A DNA stretch of 64,000 bases from Clusia tigrina (Eukaryota; Arthropoda; Insecta; Diptera; Clusiidae), in assembly GCA_920105625.2 (NCBI GenBank), contig OV050030.1, forward strand, positions 97,171,152 through 97,235,151, written 5' to 3'. The position numbers and the translations under genes were made by a program. This document shows, piece by piece, positions 24,511 to 34,983 of the stretch (position 1 is the first letter of the stretch; every line of letters begins with the position of its first letter). The notes beneath the pieces were generated by a model. That model saw nothing but the letters and a program-made list of their open reading frames with translations. It ran no database searches and had not been told where the DNA came from.

Positions 24511-25279
24511 GACAGACTTTCAACATATATATGCAATACAGCGAAGTAAATAACGGAGGAGTATTCTAATCTCTCATGTTTTGCAAACGCATTTTACAAG
24601 CTGATTACTATAAGCAGAAGCAGTACCACCTACATTCATGCAAGCTTTTAAAGGAGTACCATGGTGTGCCAAATCGCCATTCTAGAATATTGCACGTACC
24701 GTTCCAGAAAGAAGAGAGGGGTATGCAGAGTTCGTCGATGGACTTCACCCCACCAACACAAACCAAATAAAGCACGTGGACGTTGTACATGAATCCACTC
24801 AAAATCGTGGTGAATCCACTCAAAATCGTGGTGAATCTACTCAAAATAGTTGTGTGTCCGCTACTGACGCTGGCAGCGAAAAATACTTTCTTTTCTCTGT
24901 ATTCTCTAGTTTATAGTAGCGTAGCATAAATTAAATTTGTAATTAATTTGTAATCTTAGATTTTATAAACGCCAATGAGAAAGCGTCAATGAAGGACCAA
25001 AATATAAAAAAGGGGGAAAGAAAAAATAAACAAAAAGAAAAAGGGAATAGAAAGATAAAGCAAAACTAATATGAAAAACAGAATACAGAAAACAAAAACA
25101 ATTGTAAAAGAGAAAACGAAAAAATTGAACCCAAAATATGTGATATAAAAAAAAGAGAATGTATGTTTGATAGGATTAATAAAATGCAAAAAATTGTTTG
25201 TTGTTGTTATGCAAGAAGAATGTTGTAAATATTCATTAGAAGGTAGTTGCACTAGCTTCTTCTAGACAGAGGGTATAGA
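24511..25279. other. Unassigned region with 21-bp tandem repeat and purine-rich tract
   Basis: Three copies of a 21-base unit, TGAATCCACTCAAAATCGTGG, lie at about 24789-24851, the third diverged. In one frame they read as repeated ESTQNRG, following AEFVDGLHPTNTNQIKHVDV; no family recognised. From about 24990 to 25130 the plus strand is nearly all purine with A (AAAGGGGGAAAGAAAAAATA), then AT-rich up to the LTR-like block. Confidence 0.5.
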
Positions 25280-25800
25280 TGTTGTGAGTCAGATTCAAGG
25301 TACCTGCGTGTAGTTGACTCACAGCACCCACTCCTAACAGATACTACACATTTGGTGTACTTAACTTTTCAGTTATATTCAAGCAAATACTTTTAGGGTG
25401 CGTTGATTATTGTGACAGTTATTATGTAAACTTTCAGAGTATTACAGTACCGCTTCTGGGTTGACATTGGCGTATAGAATGAACTATCGACATTCTTATA
25501 TTGAGTAGGTCAGTTGGCCTGACCGACTGACACCGGTCAACCAATGCGTAACTGGACACCAGAAAAATGTTTACATTAGTAAGTAAGATGAGTTGTAAAT
25601 AGTATTTAAGTTCTATGATTTTAAGAATAAAGCTCTCTCTCTTGGATTCTATGACTAAAAGAACACGGTGTTTTACATGGCAGCTATAAGCGCCCTTTTT
25701 AGGAACCACTAGCTCTTCGCCCATCCCCGTGCCTATTACCGGCAGCAAAAGTGCGCTCGCCACAACCGGCGACGACAACGCACAGGACTGCAACAGCTGG
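25280..25800 (+). repeat. LTR-like block with leader, copy 2 (solo-LTR-like)
   Basis: This is homologous to 630-1130. A plausible LTR is 25280-25677, starting TGTTGTGAGTCAG and ending GGTGTTTTACA, about 398 bp, with AATAAA at about 25626. It is followed by a leader sharing TTAGGAACCAC, CCTATTACCGGCAGCAAAA and GCGCTCGCCAC with copy 1. No gag follows. At about 25830 jockey sequence begins on the other strand. The minus-strand frame over this block shares PVIG and LVVP residues with that over copy 1; I read this as DNA homology of the leader, not a gene. Confidence 0.55.
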
Positions 25801-25829
25801 ATGCATAAATAGTGATGTTGTTGAGTTTC

Positions 25830-26235
25830 AGGGCCGCAGAGCTGCCCTGACTTAGTGTGAACGTGATATGTTTGCTTTTCGTTTCGTTTACTCTTATGCG
25901 CCAATTACAGATCCAGGTCCCAATCTCTCGCAAATTTCGATTTAGGCTAGCTGATGTAGCGTCTACTACTGAGCATAGTATCGCAGTGTCGTCAGCAAAA
26001 ATACAAATTTTTGGTTTTTCATCTGTCGGTATATCGCGGTAAACAAAACATACAAGACAGGCCAGAGAACAGTACCTTGGGGTACACCAGATTCGATGCT
26101 GTAGATGTTCGATGTGGATTTCTTGCATTTCACTAAAGATGTTTTCTCTGTAATGTGCGCAACTAAGAGTTTGCAATCGACTTTTATTTACTAAAAACAA
26201 GTTTATTAAATTATACGTACACCTTAGAGCCATGC
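25830..26235 (-). pseudogene. Jockey LINE reverse transcriptase fragment
   Basis: On the minus strand the sequence near 26095-26050 reads SGVPQGTVLWPVLYVLFT in one frame. A frame change then gives DIPTDEKPKICIFADDTAIL. The two blocks are the (V/I)PQGSVLGP motif and the catalytic FADDT motif of jockey-clade RT. The helix CNWRIRVNETKSKHITFTL follows as expected. The fragment ends against the LTR-like block. The G to W change in VLGP and the frameshift show it is dead. Confidence 0.8.
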
Positions 26236-26304
26236 GCGTCTTTTCTAATTGTTAGAGGTAAAAGCTTAGTGCTAGTGAGGTTTGGTTGACAGTGTGAGTT
26301 TGCC

Positions 26305-26560
26305 TCACAATAGATCACATCACGAAAACCAATCAAAAAAATTACACTTCCCCAAAGCCACCACCAATTTACGTACAAAATGCACCAAATATAAATGCCG
26401 TAAATAAAGCACTAAATATACGAAAATTAAAATCCTGCCAGTAGATTCGACCAACTACGCAGCTATCATAAATTTATCCCAAAAAAAGAAAAATAAATAC
26501 TCAATGCTATTCTTCTAAACCTAAAAATCAAAGGGGATAAAATGATCAAAAACTTGTTGT
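26305..26560 (+). pseudogene. Diverged jockey ORF1 fragment
   Basis: Nucleotide similarity to 21050-21310 (the ORF1 part of the inverted copy) is plain: ATCACGAAAACCAATC, AATTTACGTACAAAATG, CAACTACGCAGCTATC and CTAAAAATCAAAGGGGAT are shared or nearly so. The translation retains pieces of PPPIYVQN and STNYAAI. It is more diverged than the copies A, B and C are from each other, so it is an independent, older insertion of the same LINE family. Confidence 0.65.
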
Positions 26561-26654
26561 ACGACACATGAAGCCATGAATATTCACACATATGCACTCC
26601 AACACTAACACACCTTTACCTCTTATTTCACTGTAACCCAGTAAAAAATTTCGG

Positions 26655-26710
26655 ATCGTTCGCAAAAAGGAGGAATAACTGAGCGCTCCATTATTACTCC
26701 TTTTTGAACA
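26655..26710. repeat. Short inverted repeat around GAGCGCTC
   Basis: The left arm GTTCGCAAAAAGGAGGAATAA pairs with the right arm TTATTACTCCTTTTTGAAC, with CTGAGCGCTCCA between them. It could be a small hairpin or a tiny palindromic element. The GAGCGCTC core recurs in the minisatellite about 0.9 kb downstream. Confidence 0.5.
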
Positions 26711-26951
26711 TTAATGGATCAAATTGACAGCTCTCATTCATATTCCTCTGTCACTTCTTTCTCTTGTTTGGTTCTTTGCTAATATCTCGCTTCTTCTGTG
26801 TTTTGTATTGTTTAGTTGCACTTTCGTTGAGAGGCAAGCTATTGCGTAGTTTTTTTTTGTTTTAGTACTGAAGAAACACCCGATACAAAAAATTGAAGAG
26901 TTCAAGAAGTGAAAAAGTGAAATTAAAATTAAACTCGAAATAACCAGCAAG

Positions 26952-27376
26952 ATGGGAAAGAATTTCGAATTTGTGCCTGTTTATTCAGGAAACACGGGTA
27001 AGAGGATTTTATTTAATGGAAATTATTGCATTCAAGGTACATATATTACATACATATATACATTTTTAACGGTCCTAATTGCAGATTTAGTCGGTACAAC
27101 CGAAACGTTGGCGCATATTAAAAGTTAATTGGAACGGGTCGAAGGGAAAGATCGCCCTAAAAAGTTACAGGCTTTTTAATTACTATTTGTTTCGTAAGAT
27201 TTTAATTATTTTGAAATAATTTTTTGGTGTTTTAAGTACCAATTTTCCACTATTTTACAGAAGCCATGAAGAATACATATACCATCTATCCAGACTATGA
27301 GAAAACTATGCGAGAAGCGTTCCGCAAAATCAAAATGGCCTTCTACAGAAAGACGAATGCCCAAAAGCAGCAATAA
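26952..27376 (+). CDS. Candidate small spliced gene, product unknown
   Basis: The sequence shows an ATG at 26952 after an A-rich leader, then a short exon (MGKNFEFVPVYSGNT) ending ACGG with a good donor GTAAGA at 26998. An acceptor TAATTGCAG precedes 27085, and the following exon reads DLVGTTETLAHIKS. It then meets an in-frame TAA, after which the same frame stays open as LERVEGKDRPKKLQ. A further acceptor, ATTTTACAG, precedes a segment reading AMKNTYTIYPDYEKTMREAF and ending KTNAQKQQ at a TAA (27374-27376). I do not recognise the protein. The in-frame stop argues for a pseudogene or a wrong exon model. It lies upstream of, and on the same strand as, the DUF4806-like exons, but its own stop codon suggests it is separate. 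Confidence 0.3.
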
Positions 27377-27580
27377 TTAAAATTAATAATTTTTTTTATA
27401 TTCAAATATTAACTATATAATGCTTTTTCCCAATTTTGAATTGAATTATTTTTCTTATATACAAGACTACATTTAGCTAGAATTATACCATTATGTTCTT
27501 TAAATTTTGTATACAATTATTTAATATACAGAATAAGCAATAATCGTTTCTCATTTTACTCGCGTGCTATGAATAAAATA

Positions 27581-27772
27581 TCGTTCCAATATTACTAGCG
27601 TAGGAACTCTAATCGAGCGCTCCAATACTGCTCGCATAGGAACTCTAATCGAGCGCTCCAATACTGCTCGCATAGGAACTCTAACCGAGCGCTCCAACAC
27701 TGCTCGCATAGGAACTCTAATCGAGCGCTCCAATACTGCTCGCATAGGAAGTCAAAACGAGCGCTCGCTTCC
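27581..27772. repeat. 36-bp minisatellite
   Basis: The unit TAGGAACTCTAATCGAGCGC continues TCCAATACTGCTCGCA and repeats at 27601, 27637, 27673, 27709 and, diverged, 27745; a partial unit precedes it. Because 36 is divisible by three, all frames stay open, giving a 12-residue repeat MRAVLERSIRVP on the minus strand. This is a by-product of the repeat. The core GAGCGCTC is palindromic. There are no variable spacers, so it is not a CRISPR array. Confidence 0.9.
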
Positions 27773-28162
27773 AATGACACGCTATGTTAAAAAGAAGCGC
27801 AAAATACATGAGCTCTAGACCCAGCAAAACATTTTTAAGCGATCCGCTGGAGTACTACTGAAGCGCTCGTTTGGAGCTCCATTCTCGCTCCACTCTCCTT
27901 GTAAGTACTGCTCCAGTGAAGCGCTCTAGTGTAGCGCTCCACTCTCCTTGTAACTACTGCTCCAGTGGAGCACTACCAAGTCGGGCACTCGTGTTTTGAA
28001 AACACATGTGTTATGCATATCTAGCAAATGTTGATCGACATTTTAATTTGTGAAAATACATTGTGCTATGAAGTTCGCATTGAAAAAATTGACGTGAAAA
28101 TGAAAATTTGCGAGAAAAATGCAACAAAATGGGTAAAAAATTAAAATTATTATATATATATA
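27773..28162. other. GCGCTC-rich tail and AT-rich sequence
   Basis: At 27840-27985 diverged copies of AGCGCTC and CTCCACTCTCCTTGTAA(G/C)TACTGCTCCAGTG occur, apparently a second, older tandem array (two units about 60 bp apart). The rest is AT-rich and ends in (TA)n, where the LTR element inserted. Confidence 0.6.
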
Positions 28163-28378
28163 TGTTTTGGTATTAAATAAAACACATTTATTTAATACTT
28201 AAATTAAGTTTATTTTAATTAGTTTTATTCAGGTGTTTTCAGTTTGACTCAAAAGAATAAGAAGGGACGAATAAAGAAGAAAAAAATAAATACACAGTTG
28301 TATACTTTCATACTTGCAACCGCTTGTGTTGCCAACTATAATAAATATTAGGGCTACTTAGGGTTACCCTATACAACA
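28163..28378 (-). repeat. 3' LTR of the mag-like element
   Basis: 216 bp, identical to 32588-32803 except for one base. With the element on the minus strand this is the downstream LTR. It is followed on that strand by the (TA)n target. Confidence 0.9.
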
Positions 28379-28388
28379 TCCGCTTCTT

Positions 28389-31300
28389 TTATTCGGGAAC
28401 ATAGTCTTTTAAATAAGAAGGAGGATTTATTTTTCTACCTTTTTTAGAAATACTTTCCGAGGATCCAGCCATATTTTTATTTAATTCATCTTGTGTATGG
28501 GCTGTATTCTCGTTTACATTAGGATTTTCAATATTAAAATTTTCAAGTACTTCCGTAGGTTCGTTACAATTATAATTTTCAATATTTTTATTGATGTAAA
28601 TTTCATTTGAGTGATCGTGATTTTGATGCTGTTTAATCACAGCAGGCACAAGATGCCATCGGTTTCTACGGTATCTGCCTTGTTCAGTTTCTACGAGATA
28701 AGACCGAGGATATTTTAATTTTTCGACCACAGTGCCATAGGTTTTAGGATTGGTTACCCAAACTCTATCCCCTTCTTTTAATTCTGAAAGAGCGACAGAT
28801 TTATGCCTTTTGTTGTAATTATGTTCATTTTTAGTCTTAGCAGTTTCTTCACGTTTGATGACCTCTTGGTTATTCACTTCCAAATTTGTTTGCAGCATTG
28901 GCAATTGGGTTTTTATTTTCCGTCCCATCATCAGTTCTGCTGGAGAAAATCCGTTTTCAAAAGGCGTAGATCTGTAGCTGAGCAACGCTTCATAAAAGTT
29001 TTATTCTTGTACAAAAGGGATTTTGCAACTTTTACTGCAGCCTCAATAGCTCCATTGGACTGACTAAAGTATGGGCTGTTATAATTATGAACGATGTTAT
29101 AACTTTTACAAAAGTCTTTAAAACTGTGCGAATCGAATTGTGTACCGTTATCAGTTCGTAATACTAAACAGATTCCAAACGTAGCCAGATATTTTTTTAT
29201 GTTTTGAATAACTTCCCCATCAGTTAAAGATGTTTGTTTATATATTTCAAAATATCGCGAATAGTCTGTAATAATTAAATACCATGAGTTATCGTCTTTG
29301 CTTTTAAATAAATCTGCAGCTACTCGTTCCATAGGTCTCGAAGGAATTTCATCTTTAAAATATGGTTCCTTTGGATTAATACGATGTTCTATGCACACAT
29401 TGCAGTTTCTAATCAATCTTTCTAATTGAGTTGACAATCCCAACCACCAAACACTTGTCTGAGCTCTACGACGACATTTGGTCAGACCTTGATGACCCAG
29501 ATGGATAAAATCTAAAACTTCATTCTGTAGCTCCGAAGGGATTATTATTCTGCTTCCGTAAACCATAATATCATCTACCAGACTAATCTCATTTCTGTAT
29601 TGATAATATGAAATCATTGAATCTGGCAATTTATTCCTTGAAGGCCATTCATTACAGCAAAAAACTCTTAGTCTTTTAATTATTTCATTGTTACTCTGAG
29701 AATTTTTAATTTTTTCCAAATATACGTCTTTTACTGGAAAGCAGCCTTTAATAAATTTTACATACAATTCAGTTTCTTCCATCAGTTCTTGTGTTTCAGC
29801 AGACTTTGGAAGAGGGCCTCTAGACAACGCATTTGCTATAATTAACTCCTTTCCTGGAATGTGTACAATTTCGTATGTGTATCGCATAAGTCTCATTCTA
29901 AATCTTTGAATTCTTAGACTCAATGTATCTATGGGCTTTGATTGCAATAACTGGATTAAGGGCTTGTGATCTGTTTCAAATGTGACATGCAATCCATTTA
30001 TATATTCCGAGAATTTATCAGCTGCCCATACTAAGGCTAAAGCTTTACGCTCGATTTGAAAATACTTTCTCTCAGTTTCAGTCATACTTCGTGATGTGTA
30101 AGCTACTAACTCTCTTTTGGAATCAGCACAAATTTGCATTAAACAGGCTCCTAGTCCATATCTTGAAGCATCTGAACTAATAACGACATGCTTTTCAGGG
30201 TCAAAAAACGATAATGTTGGCGACTCTGATAATATTTCCTTTACGTCATTAAATGATTTCTCTTGAATTGCTGACCATGTAAAATCCCTGTTTCCGACTA
30301 GAGAATTTAGCGGTTCCAACACCGATGACCTCATTTTTATAAATCGAGCAAGGTAATTTAGCATCCCCAAAAATCGTTGGACCTCTACTTTACAAGTGGG
30401 TCTCGGGAATTTTTTTATTGCCTCGACGCGTTCGGGATCAATAGAAATACCCTCCTTGGACAACACATATCCCAGATATGTAACCTTTTCAACTCCAAAA
30501 ACTGATTTAGTCTTATTTATGGTGATGCCTTCTTGAGATAAACGTTCTAAAACTAATCGTAGCGATTTATCATGCGCTTGCTTAGTATCACCGTAAATAA
30601 GTATATCATCAATGTGAATAAGCACGTTTTCAATATTTGTTAGTATTTGACTAAATTTCGTTACAAAATATTCTGGACCACAGGAAATCCCGAAGGGTAA
30701 TCTTTTAAATATGAATCTGCCAAACGGACATATGAAACAAGTCAAATGCTGATTTCTTCATTTAATTTAATTTGGTAAAACCCTTTATTGCAATCAACTT
30801 TAGAGAAATAATTTGAACTTTTTATTCTCGCCAGCTTCATCTCGACTTTATCAATTGGAAAATAAGGACGCATTACAGCCTTGTTAAGATGTGTGTAATC
30901 TACACAAATACGAATTTCGTTTTTTTCTTTGGGTACCACCACAATCGGGCTTACCCATTCGGTGACCTCTTGGATGGGTTCAACAATTTTTAATTTTACC
31001 AACCGATCCAATTCTATTTTAAGTTTTGGTAAGAAGGGGATAGCTACGTTTCGTAGCACTGATTGAACAAACGGTTCATAATTAGGTTTGAGTCTTATTT
31101 TTACGTCACCTCGAAATTCGCCTAAGTCGTTAAACAAACTTGGAAAATCTTTTAACAATATCTCATACTCGTTGCTTTCATTTACGAAAACAAAATTACT
31201 TGGAGGATATAAAACTTTTAGTTTACGAATAGCATTTAAACCCAAAAGGGGTATTTTTAATCCCTCCACCAAATAACATTTAAACTTGTTCACATTCTCA

Positions 31301-31630
31301 GCATACTTGAGTGTGAGTTCAACGTTTCCTACTACTTTTATGAGGTTTGCATCCGCGCCCTTTATTTTGGGATAATCATCCATGATGCTTGCTTTTTGCA
31401 GCAAACTAGAAGGTATTTTGAATTCTGAAGGTAAACACACACAATCTGCCCCAGTATCCACCAAGAGCTGAACTTCATAATTAAGCTCCTCTGCAAAACA
31501 TTTAACCTGCCATGATTCTTTCCCCTCACTGGAGACATTGCCTATAAAAAACTCATCCTGGCTGTCTGTGCACCCACTATGATTATTCAGCCCAAGATCA
31601 CGATCACTCTTACAAAGCGCAACAGTATGA
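28389..31630 (-). pseudogene. pol of the mag-like element (PR-RT-RH-IN), frameshifted
   Basis: Protease: VQLLVDTGADCVCLPSEF at about 31475-31420, with the active DTG. RT: WVSPIVVVPKE and IRICVDYTHLNKAV (30990-30880), SKVDCNKGFYQIKLNEE, then after a frame change near 30745 CPFGRFIFKRLPFGIS and the catalytic HIDDILIYG (about 30620). RNase H: SSDASRYGLGACL (about 30185) and FETDHKPLIQL. Integrase: zinc-binding HLGHQGLTKCRRRAQT and CNVCIEH, core VAADLFKSKDD and RTDNGTQFDSHSF, then SNGAIEA. A second frame change near 28960 leads to YRSTPFENGFSPAELMMGRK and a C-terminal tail. Apart from these shifts the domains look intact, so the element was recently active or the shifts are sequence errors. Confidence 0.85.
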
Positions 31631-31633
31631 CTA

Positions 31634-32384
31634 TTATTTTTCTGAAAAAATTTTATTTATTTTTATTTTTTTTGTTCTAATGTTACTACTATTAGTACTA
31701 CGAAAGTTATTTTGGCTACACATTTTTTTATAATGTCCTACCTTCCGGCACCCATTGCATACCGTCTCACGTGCTGGACACTGCTGACGATTATGTTGAC
31801 CATAACCACAATTTTCGCATCTTTCGCCTCTTCCGTCTCTCGCAAAGTTCACAGATATTTCATCTCGAATAGCCTTTGTTTGCTTGGACTGAATCTCCGC
31901 CTGTCTGGCACAATTAACAGCTAGTTTCAACGTCAGATCTGACCTCATTTGCAATTGTTCACGACTATGCGGTCTCTAATGAGTTGTTCCTTCAAGGAGT
32001 CAAAATTGCAATTTTCTGCAAGAGCATGCAAATCTGTTATAAACTCATCAACAGGTTCTCCTGGTCTCTGAGTTCGAGAATTGAACTTAAATCTTTCTGA
32101 GGCAGGAAATATTTATCCAGCGCATTCAGCAGCTCTGCTAAAGTTTCCGGCTGTGCCCCAATTTGCAACAAAATCTCTTCGCTTTTTTCACCCATGCAAT
32201 ACAAGCACGTATCAATTTTCACTTTTTCATCCGTATTAGCACTCAATTTTGAGATTGTGGAGTACCTTTTAAAACGCTTGCGCCATACAGACCACTTTTC
32301 AGGTTGTTGAAAATTAAATTCTTCTGGAGGACTCAAATTATTTGGTGCCATCATGACCACGGTTTCTTTGGTTGCCACCGTCAT
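31634..32384 (-). pseudogene. gag of the mag-like element, frameshifted
   Basis: The frame starts at 32384 (MTVATKETVVMMAPNN) and reads PEKWSVWRKRFKRYSTISKL, a pattern usual in mag-type gag (W-x-x-W-x-x-R-F). It changes frame near 32100 and again near 31975. A frame without an obvious start (31954-31634) then carries two intact zinc knuckles, CENCGYGQHNRQQC and CNGCRKVGHYKKMC (both CX2CX4HX4C). The protease frame follows immediately. The shifts separate the capsid-like part from the nucleocapsid part. Confidence 0.8.
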
Positions 32385-32587
32385 CTTTAACTTTTGCTGC
32401 TCGTTTAATTTTCTTGGTTATGATCACGTTTTTTTCCCACAAAATGGCTGTCACCATCCACAGTTACATTGAAGACTTAACAAAGCTTTTTTTGCTTTGT
32501 CACTGTTCAACTTTCCTTTTTTTATAAAGATTTTCTTTACGCTTTATGTGTTCTTATGGTCTTTTAATATTTTTACCGCTGCCACCA

Positions 32588-32803
32588 TGTTTTGGTATTA
32601 AATAAAACACATTTATTTAATACTTAAATTAAGTTTATTTTAATTAGTTTTATTCAGGTGTTTTCAGTTTGACTCAAAAGAATAAGAAGGGACGAATAAA
32701 GAAGAAAAAAATAAATACACAGTTGTATACTTTCATACTTGCAACCGCTTGTGTTGCCAACTATAATAAATATTAGGGATACTTAGGGTTACCCTATACA
32801 ACA
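32588..32803 (-). repeat. 5' LTR of the mag-like element
   Basis: 216 bp; on the minus strand it begins TGTTGTATAGGG and ends CCAAAACA, followed by the primer-binding position. It should contain the element's promoter; AATAAA words are present but no clear TATA assignment is possible. Confidence 0.9.
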
Positions 32804-32887
32804 ATATATATAATTAATAATGAAAAAATAACTAATTTATATTATTGTAACCAGAAAATATAAATTTAGAAATTTTGCAAGCCTTAG

Positions 32888-33474
32888 ATTAAAAGTGATG
32901 TTGATGCTGTAAAGGGTAGTGTCGCCTATCAACGCGTGGTCTTGGACAAACTAGTAGAAAAAGTATGCCCCAGGCGGGTTGACTTAAATTTTCTGCCCTT
33001 TCAAAACTTGGAAGATGTAAAAAATGCCGACAATTACTTACATAGCCACTCAAGAGACAACTTGGTACGTACTGATTTGTTTTAAATGTCAATATGATTC
33101 CGACATAATTTTTAACCATGCAAAGTTTTAACTAATTCCTTCCAGACGCTCCATCTGTTTTTTTATGACGACACTCTACTCAATATAAACTGGGATGGCC
33201 GCCAAAATAAATTTGGAATTAAATCACTCCATTTTTTTAATGAAATTGTTTTTGGTGAGCAAAAAAGAGTTTAAAAAATAAACAAAATTTTCATAAACTT
33301 CCTCTCACAGATGCCGTAAATTCTCCAAACAAAGATAACTTCGCGAAGGATATGGCTACAGGTTTCCGTGTTTTGAAGAACAAGATTTATAGAGGCACCT
33401 ATCGGCAAAAAAATACTTTTTCAACATCTGATGCTTCTAATCCTCCAAATCATCCTCCTAGAGAACTTCAGTAG
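32888..33474 (+). CDS. 3' exons of a DUF4806-type gene
   Basis: Three exons are open in a consistent frame with canonical borders: 32888-33064 (acceptor GCCTTAG, donor GTACGT), 33146-33254 (acceptor TTCCAG, donor GTGAGC, phase 1) and 33311-33474 (acceptor CTCACAG, stop TAG). Together they encode about 149 residues. The part NLEDVKNADNYL, TLHLFFYDDTLLNINWDGRQ, then KSLHFFNEIVFDAV fits the DUF4806 pattern common in insects (NxxxxLF-DxLxxxxNWxGxxxK-SLxxFxxxxxDA). The function of that domain is unknown. No start codon is found nearby: the sequence upstream is the mag-like LTR element, only 84 bp away, so 5' exons, if they survive, must lie beyond it. Nothing in these exons is broken. Confidence 0.6.
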
Positions 33475-33856
33475 AATTGACACAATAATTTTTAAAGAAA
33501 ACAGAGAAAATGTTCCTACACTTTACACTAATTAAATTTGAATTGAAGTAATTTTATTATTTTTATTTTTATCTTCCTTAAGGAATACAATTGTAGTAGA
33601 AATCAAAGCGTTTCAAAGTGCAAAATTTACTCCAAAAGTGATTTTAATTTACATTCAATATAGTTTAATTAAATTAACTAAATTTATTTGAAACAAATTT
33701 AACATAATTTGTTCACTTTTGCCTTTCTCTAGTAGCATTATAATATTAATGTTAGCACGTTCAAATTGTACAGTTTATATGCAACTGAATGCAAATATAT
33801 TTTTACGATGACATGAATGCTAATAGTGTTGTCTTATATGTTATGGTATTGATTTT
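33475..33856. other. Presumed 3' untranslated and AT-rich sequence
   Basis: It follows the DUF4806 stop. ATTTTAATTTACATTCAATATAGTTT at about 33640-33665 is closely matched near 46855-46880, upstream of the other copy of the next repeat, so the shared block may start before the repeat proper. Confidence 0.4.
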
Positions 33857-34983
33857 ATACTCTTTACCTTTAAAAAAGTTAAATAGGGTATACTAACTTT
33901 GTGCTTTTGAGAGGGGCTACAATTTCAAGAAGGAGGCGTGGTAGGTATGAACATATATATACAGATATGATCAGAATCACTTTCTTAGCAATTCTTATTT
34001 TGTCCGTCCGTCTGTCCGTCTGTCCGTGTGTCCGTCTGTGGCCACTTTTTTTCTACACCGTTAGAGCTATCTTAATGAAATTTTGCAGAAGTGTAGCCTG
34101 CACAAAGGTACAGAACCAGATTGCTATATGGGCCGATTTGGACAAAGACCACGCCTATCTCCCATATAAGGAACTTTTTTCACCTTTTTTAACATGACTA
34201 TAACTTCGGTCGAATTGACGGAATCGTGACATTATTTGGCAGTTATGGAGATGTGGGTCCTACTAAACACTGTGCAAAAAGTGGGCGGTATATATTAACT
34301 GCCACGCCCACCATTAACAAATATTAATAACTTAAGATCTGGTAGAGATTTACGGACGAAATCTTACGGGAGCAACATGTGGACATTATAAAGCTATCTA
34401 CAACAAATGGGGCTGATCAGAGAAAAGACACGCCCAGTTTTGATATAGGGAACTTCTGGGTCTAAAATAAAAATTAGCCTACCTATGCTCGTATTGATGC
34501 CAGCGGAATAAAAATTGGCAGAAACATACATGGGGTCAATAATATTGTATGTACAGAATATGGAAAACATAATACAGCTGCCACGCCCACAATTAGCCAA
34601 AATCATTACTGTGTTCCTATTAAAGATTTATCACTGAAATTTCACAGGAAGGTTGCGGTTACAAACATTAAACACCACACAAAAAATGGGAGTGTTATTT
34701 CTACTGCCACGCCCACTATTGACATATAATTATAACTTAACACCTATACAATATTTTTGGACGAATTTTTATATTAGTGGTTATATTGACACTAGAAAGC
34801 CATACACAAGAAATGGGATCGATATAATCATTTCAAGGTACCCTACCAAAAATTACCGTGAATATGCTCCTAATGATGATTTATGAAGAAAACATCCTCA
34901 TTGTTGAACTCGCATGCACAAGAAAAGGTAAAGGGAATTTTCGAAGTCGGTCTAACCCGACTTCAGACTTCTGTACTCGTTTA
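33857..34983 (+). repeat. GCCACGCCCAC-family repeat, copy 2
   Basis: It starts TATACTCTTTACCTTT, followed by AAATAGGGTATACTAACTTTG. It holds a TCCGTCCGTCTGTCCG-rich tract (about 34000-34040) and several GCCACGCCCAC(C/A)A(T/C)T words (34301, 34580, 34708). It ends CTAACCCGACTTCAGACTTC. Copies occur at 47621-49485 (plus) and, shorter and inverted, inside both BEL copies. Frames over it are unrelated between copies. It resembles non-coding interspersed repeats of flies; I cannot name the family. Confidence 0.7.

Larger units (their letters stand above)
28163..32803 (-). mobile_element. Ty3/gypsy LTR retrotransposon (mag-like), near complete
   Basis: The element is bounded by 216-bp direct repeats (28163-28378 and 32588-32803) starting TGTTTTGG and ending TATACAACA as read on the plus strand. 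I count one difference (GGGCTACTT/GGGATACTT). ATATA flanks both sides, a plausible 5-bp target duplication within AT-rich DNA. On the minus strand, TGGTGGCAGCGG directly follows the 5' LTR (primer-binding position, 32587-32576). The purine run AAAAGAAGCGGA precedes the 3' LTR (28390-28379). Internal order is gag, protease, RT, RNase H, integrase. There is no env frame. The RPP/NPPSYLKDYV-like C-terminus and gag style resemble the mag (K02A2.6-like) lineage; this assignment is tentative. Confidence 0.9.

Noticed and set aside
25434..25904. 157-residue minus-strand frame and its relative at 1001-1318
   Set aside because: Both lie across LTR/leader DNA homology and run into jockey sequence on one side; no domain is seen.
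27581..27772. CRISPR-like array
   Set aside because: The 36-bp units are contiguous with no spacers, and the genome is eukaryotic.
27551..27780. Minus-strand frames with a 12-residue repeat (MRAVLERSIRVP)
   Set aside because: A 36-bp tandem repeat keeps several frames open; there is no sign of a real protein.
34394..34886. Short frames over the GCCACGCCCAC repeats (also 11427-12131, 17363-18067, 48089-49118)
   Set aside because: They recur only because the DNA repeat recurs, on both strands and in several frames; no frame is preserved in all copies.
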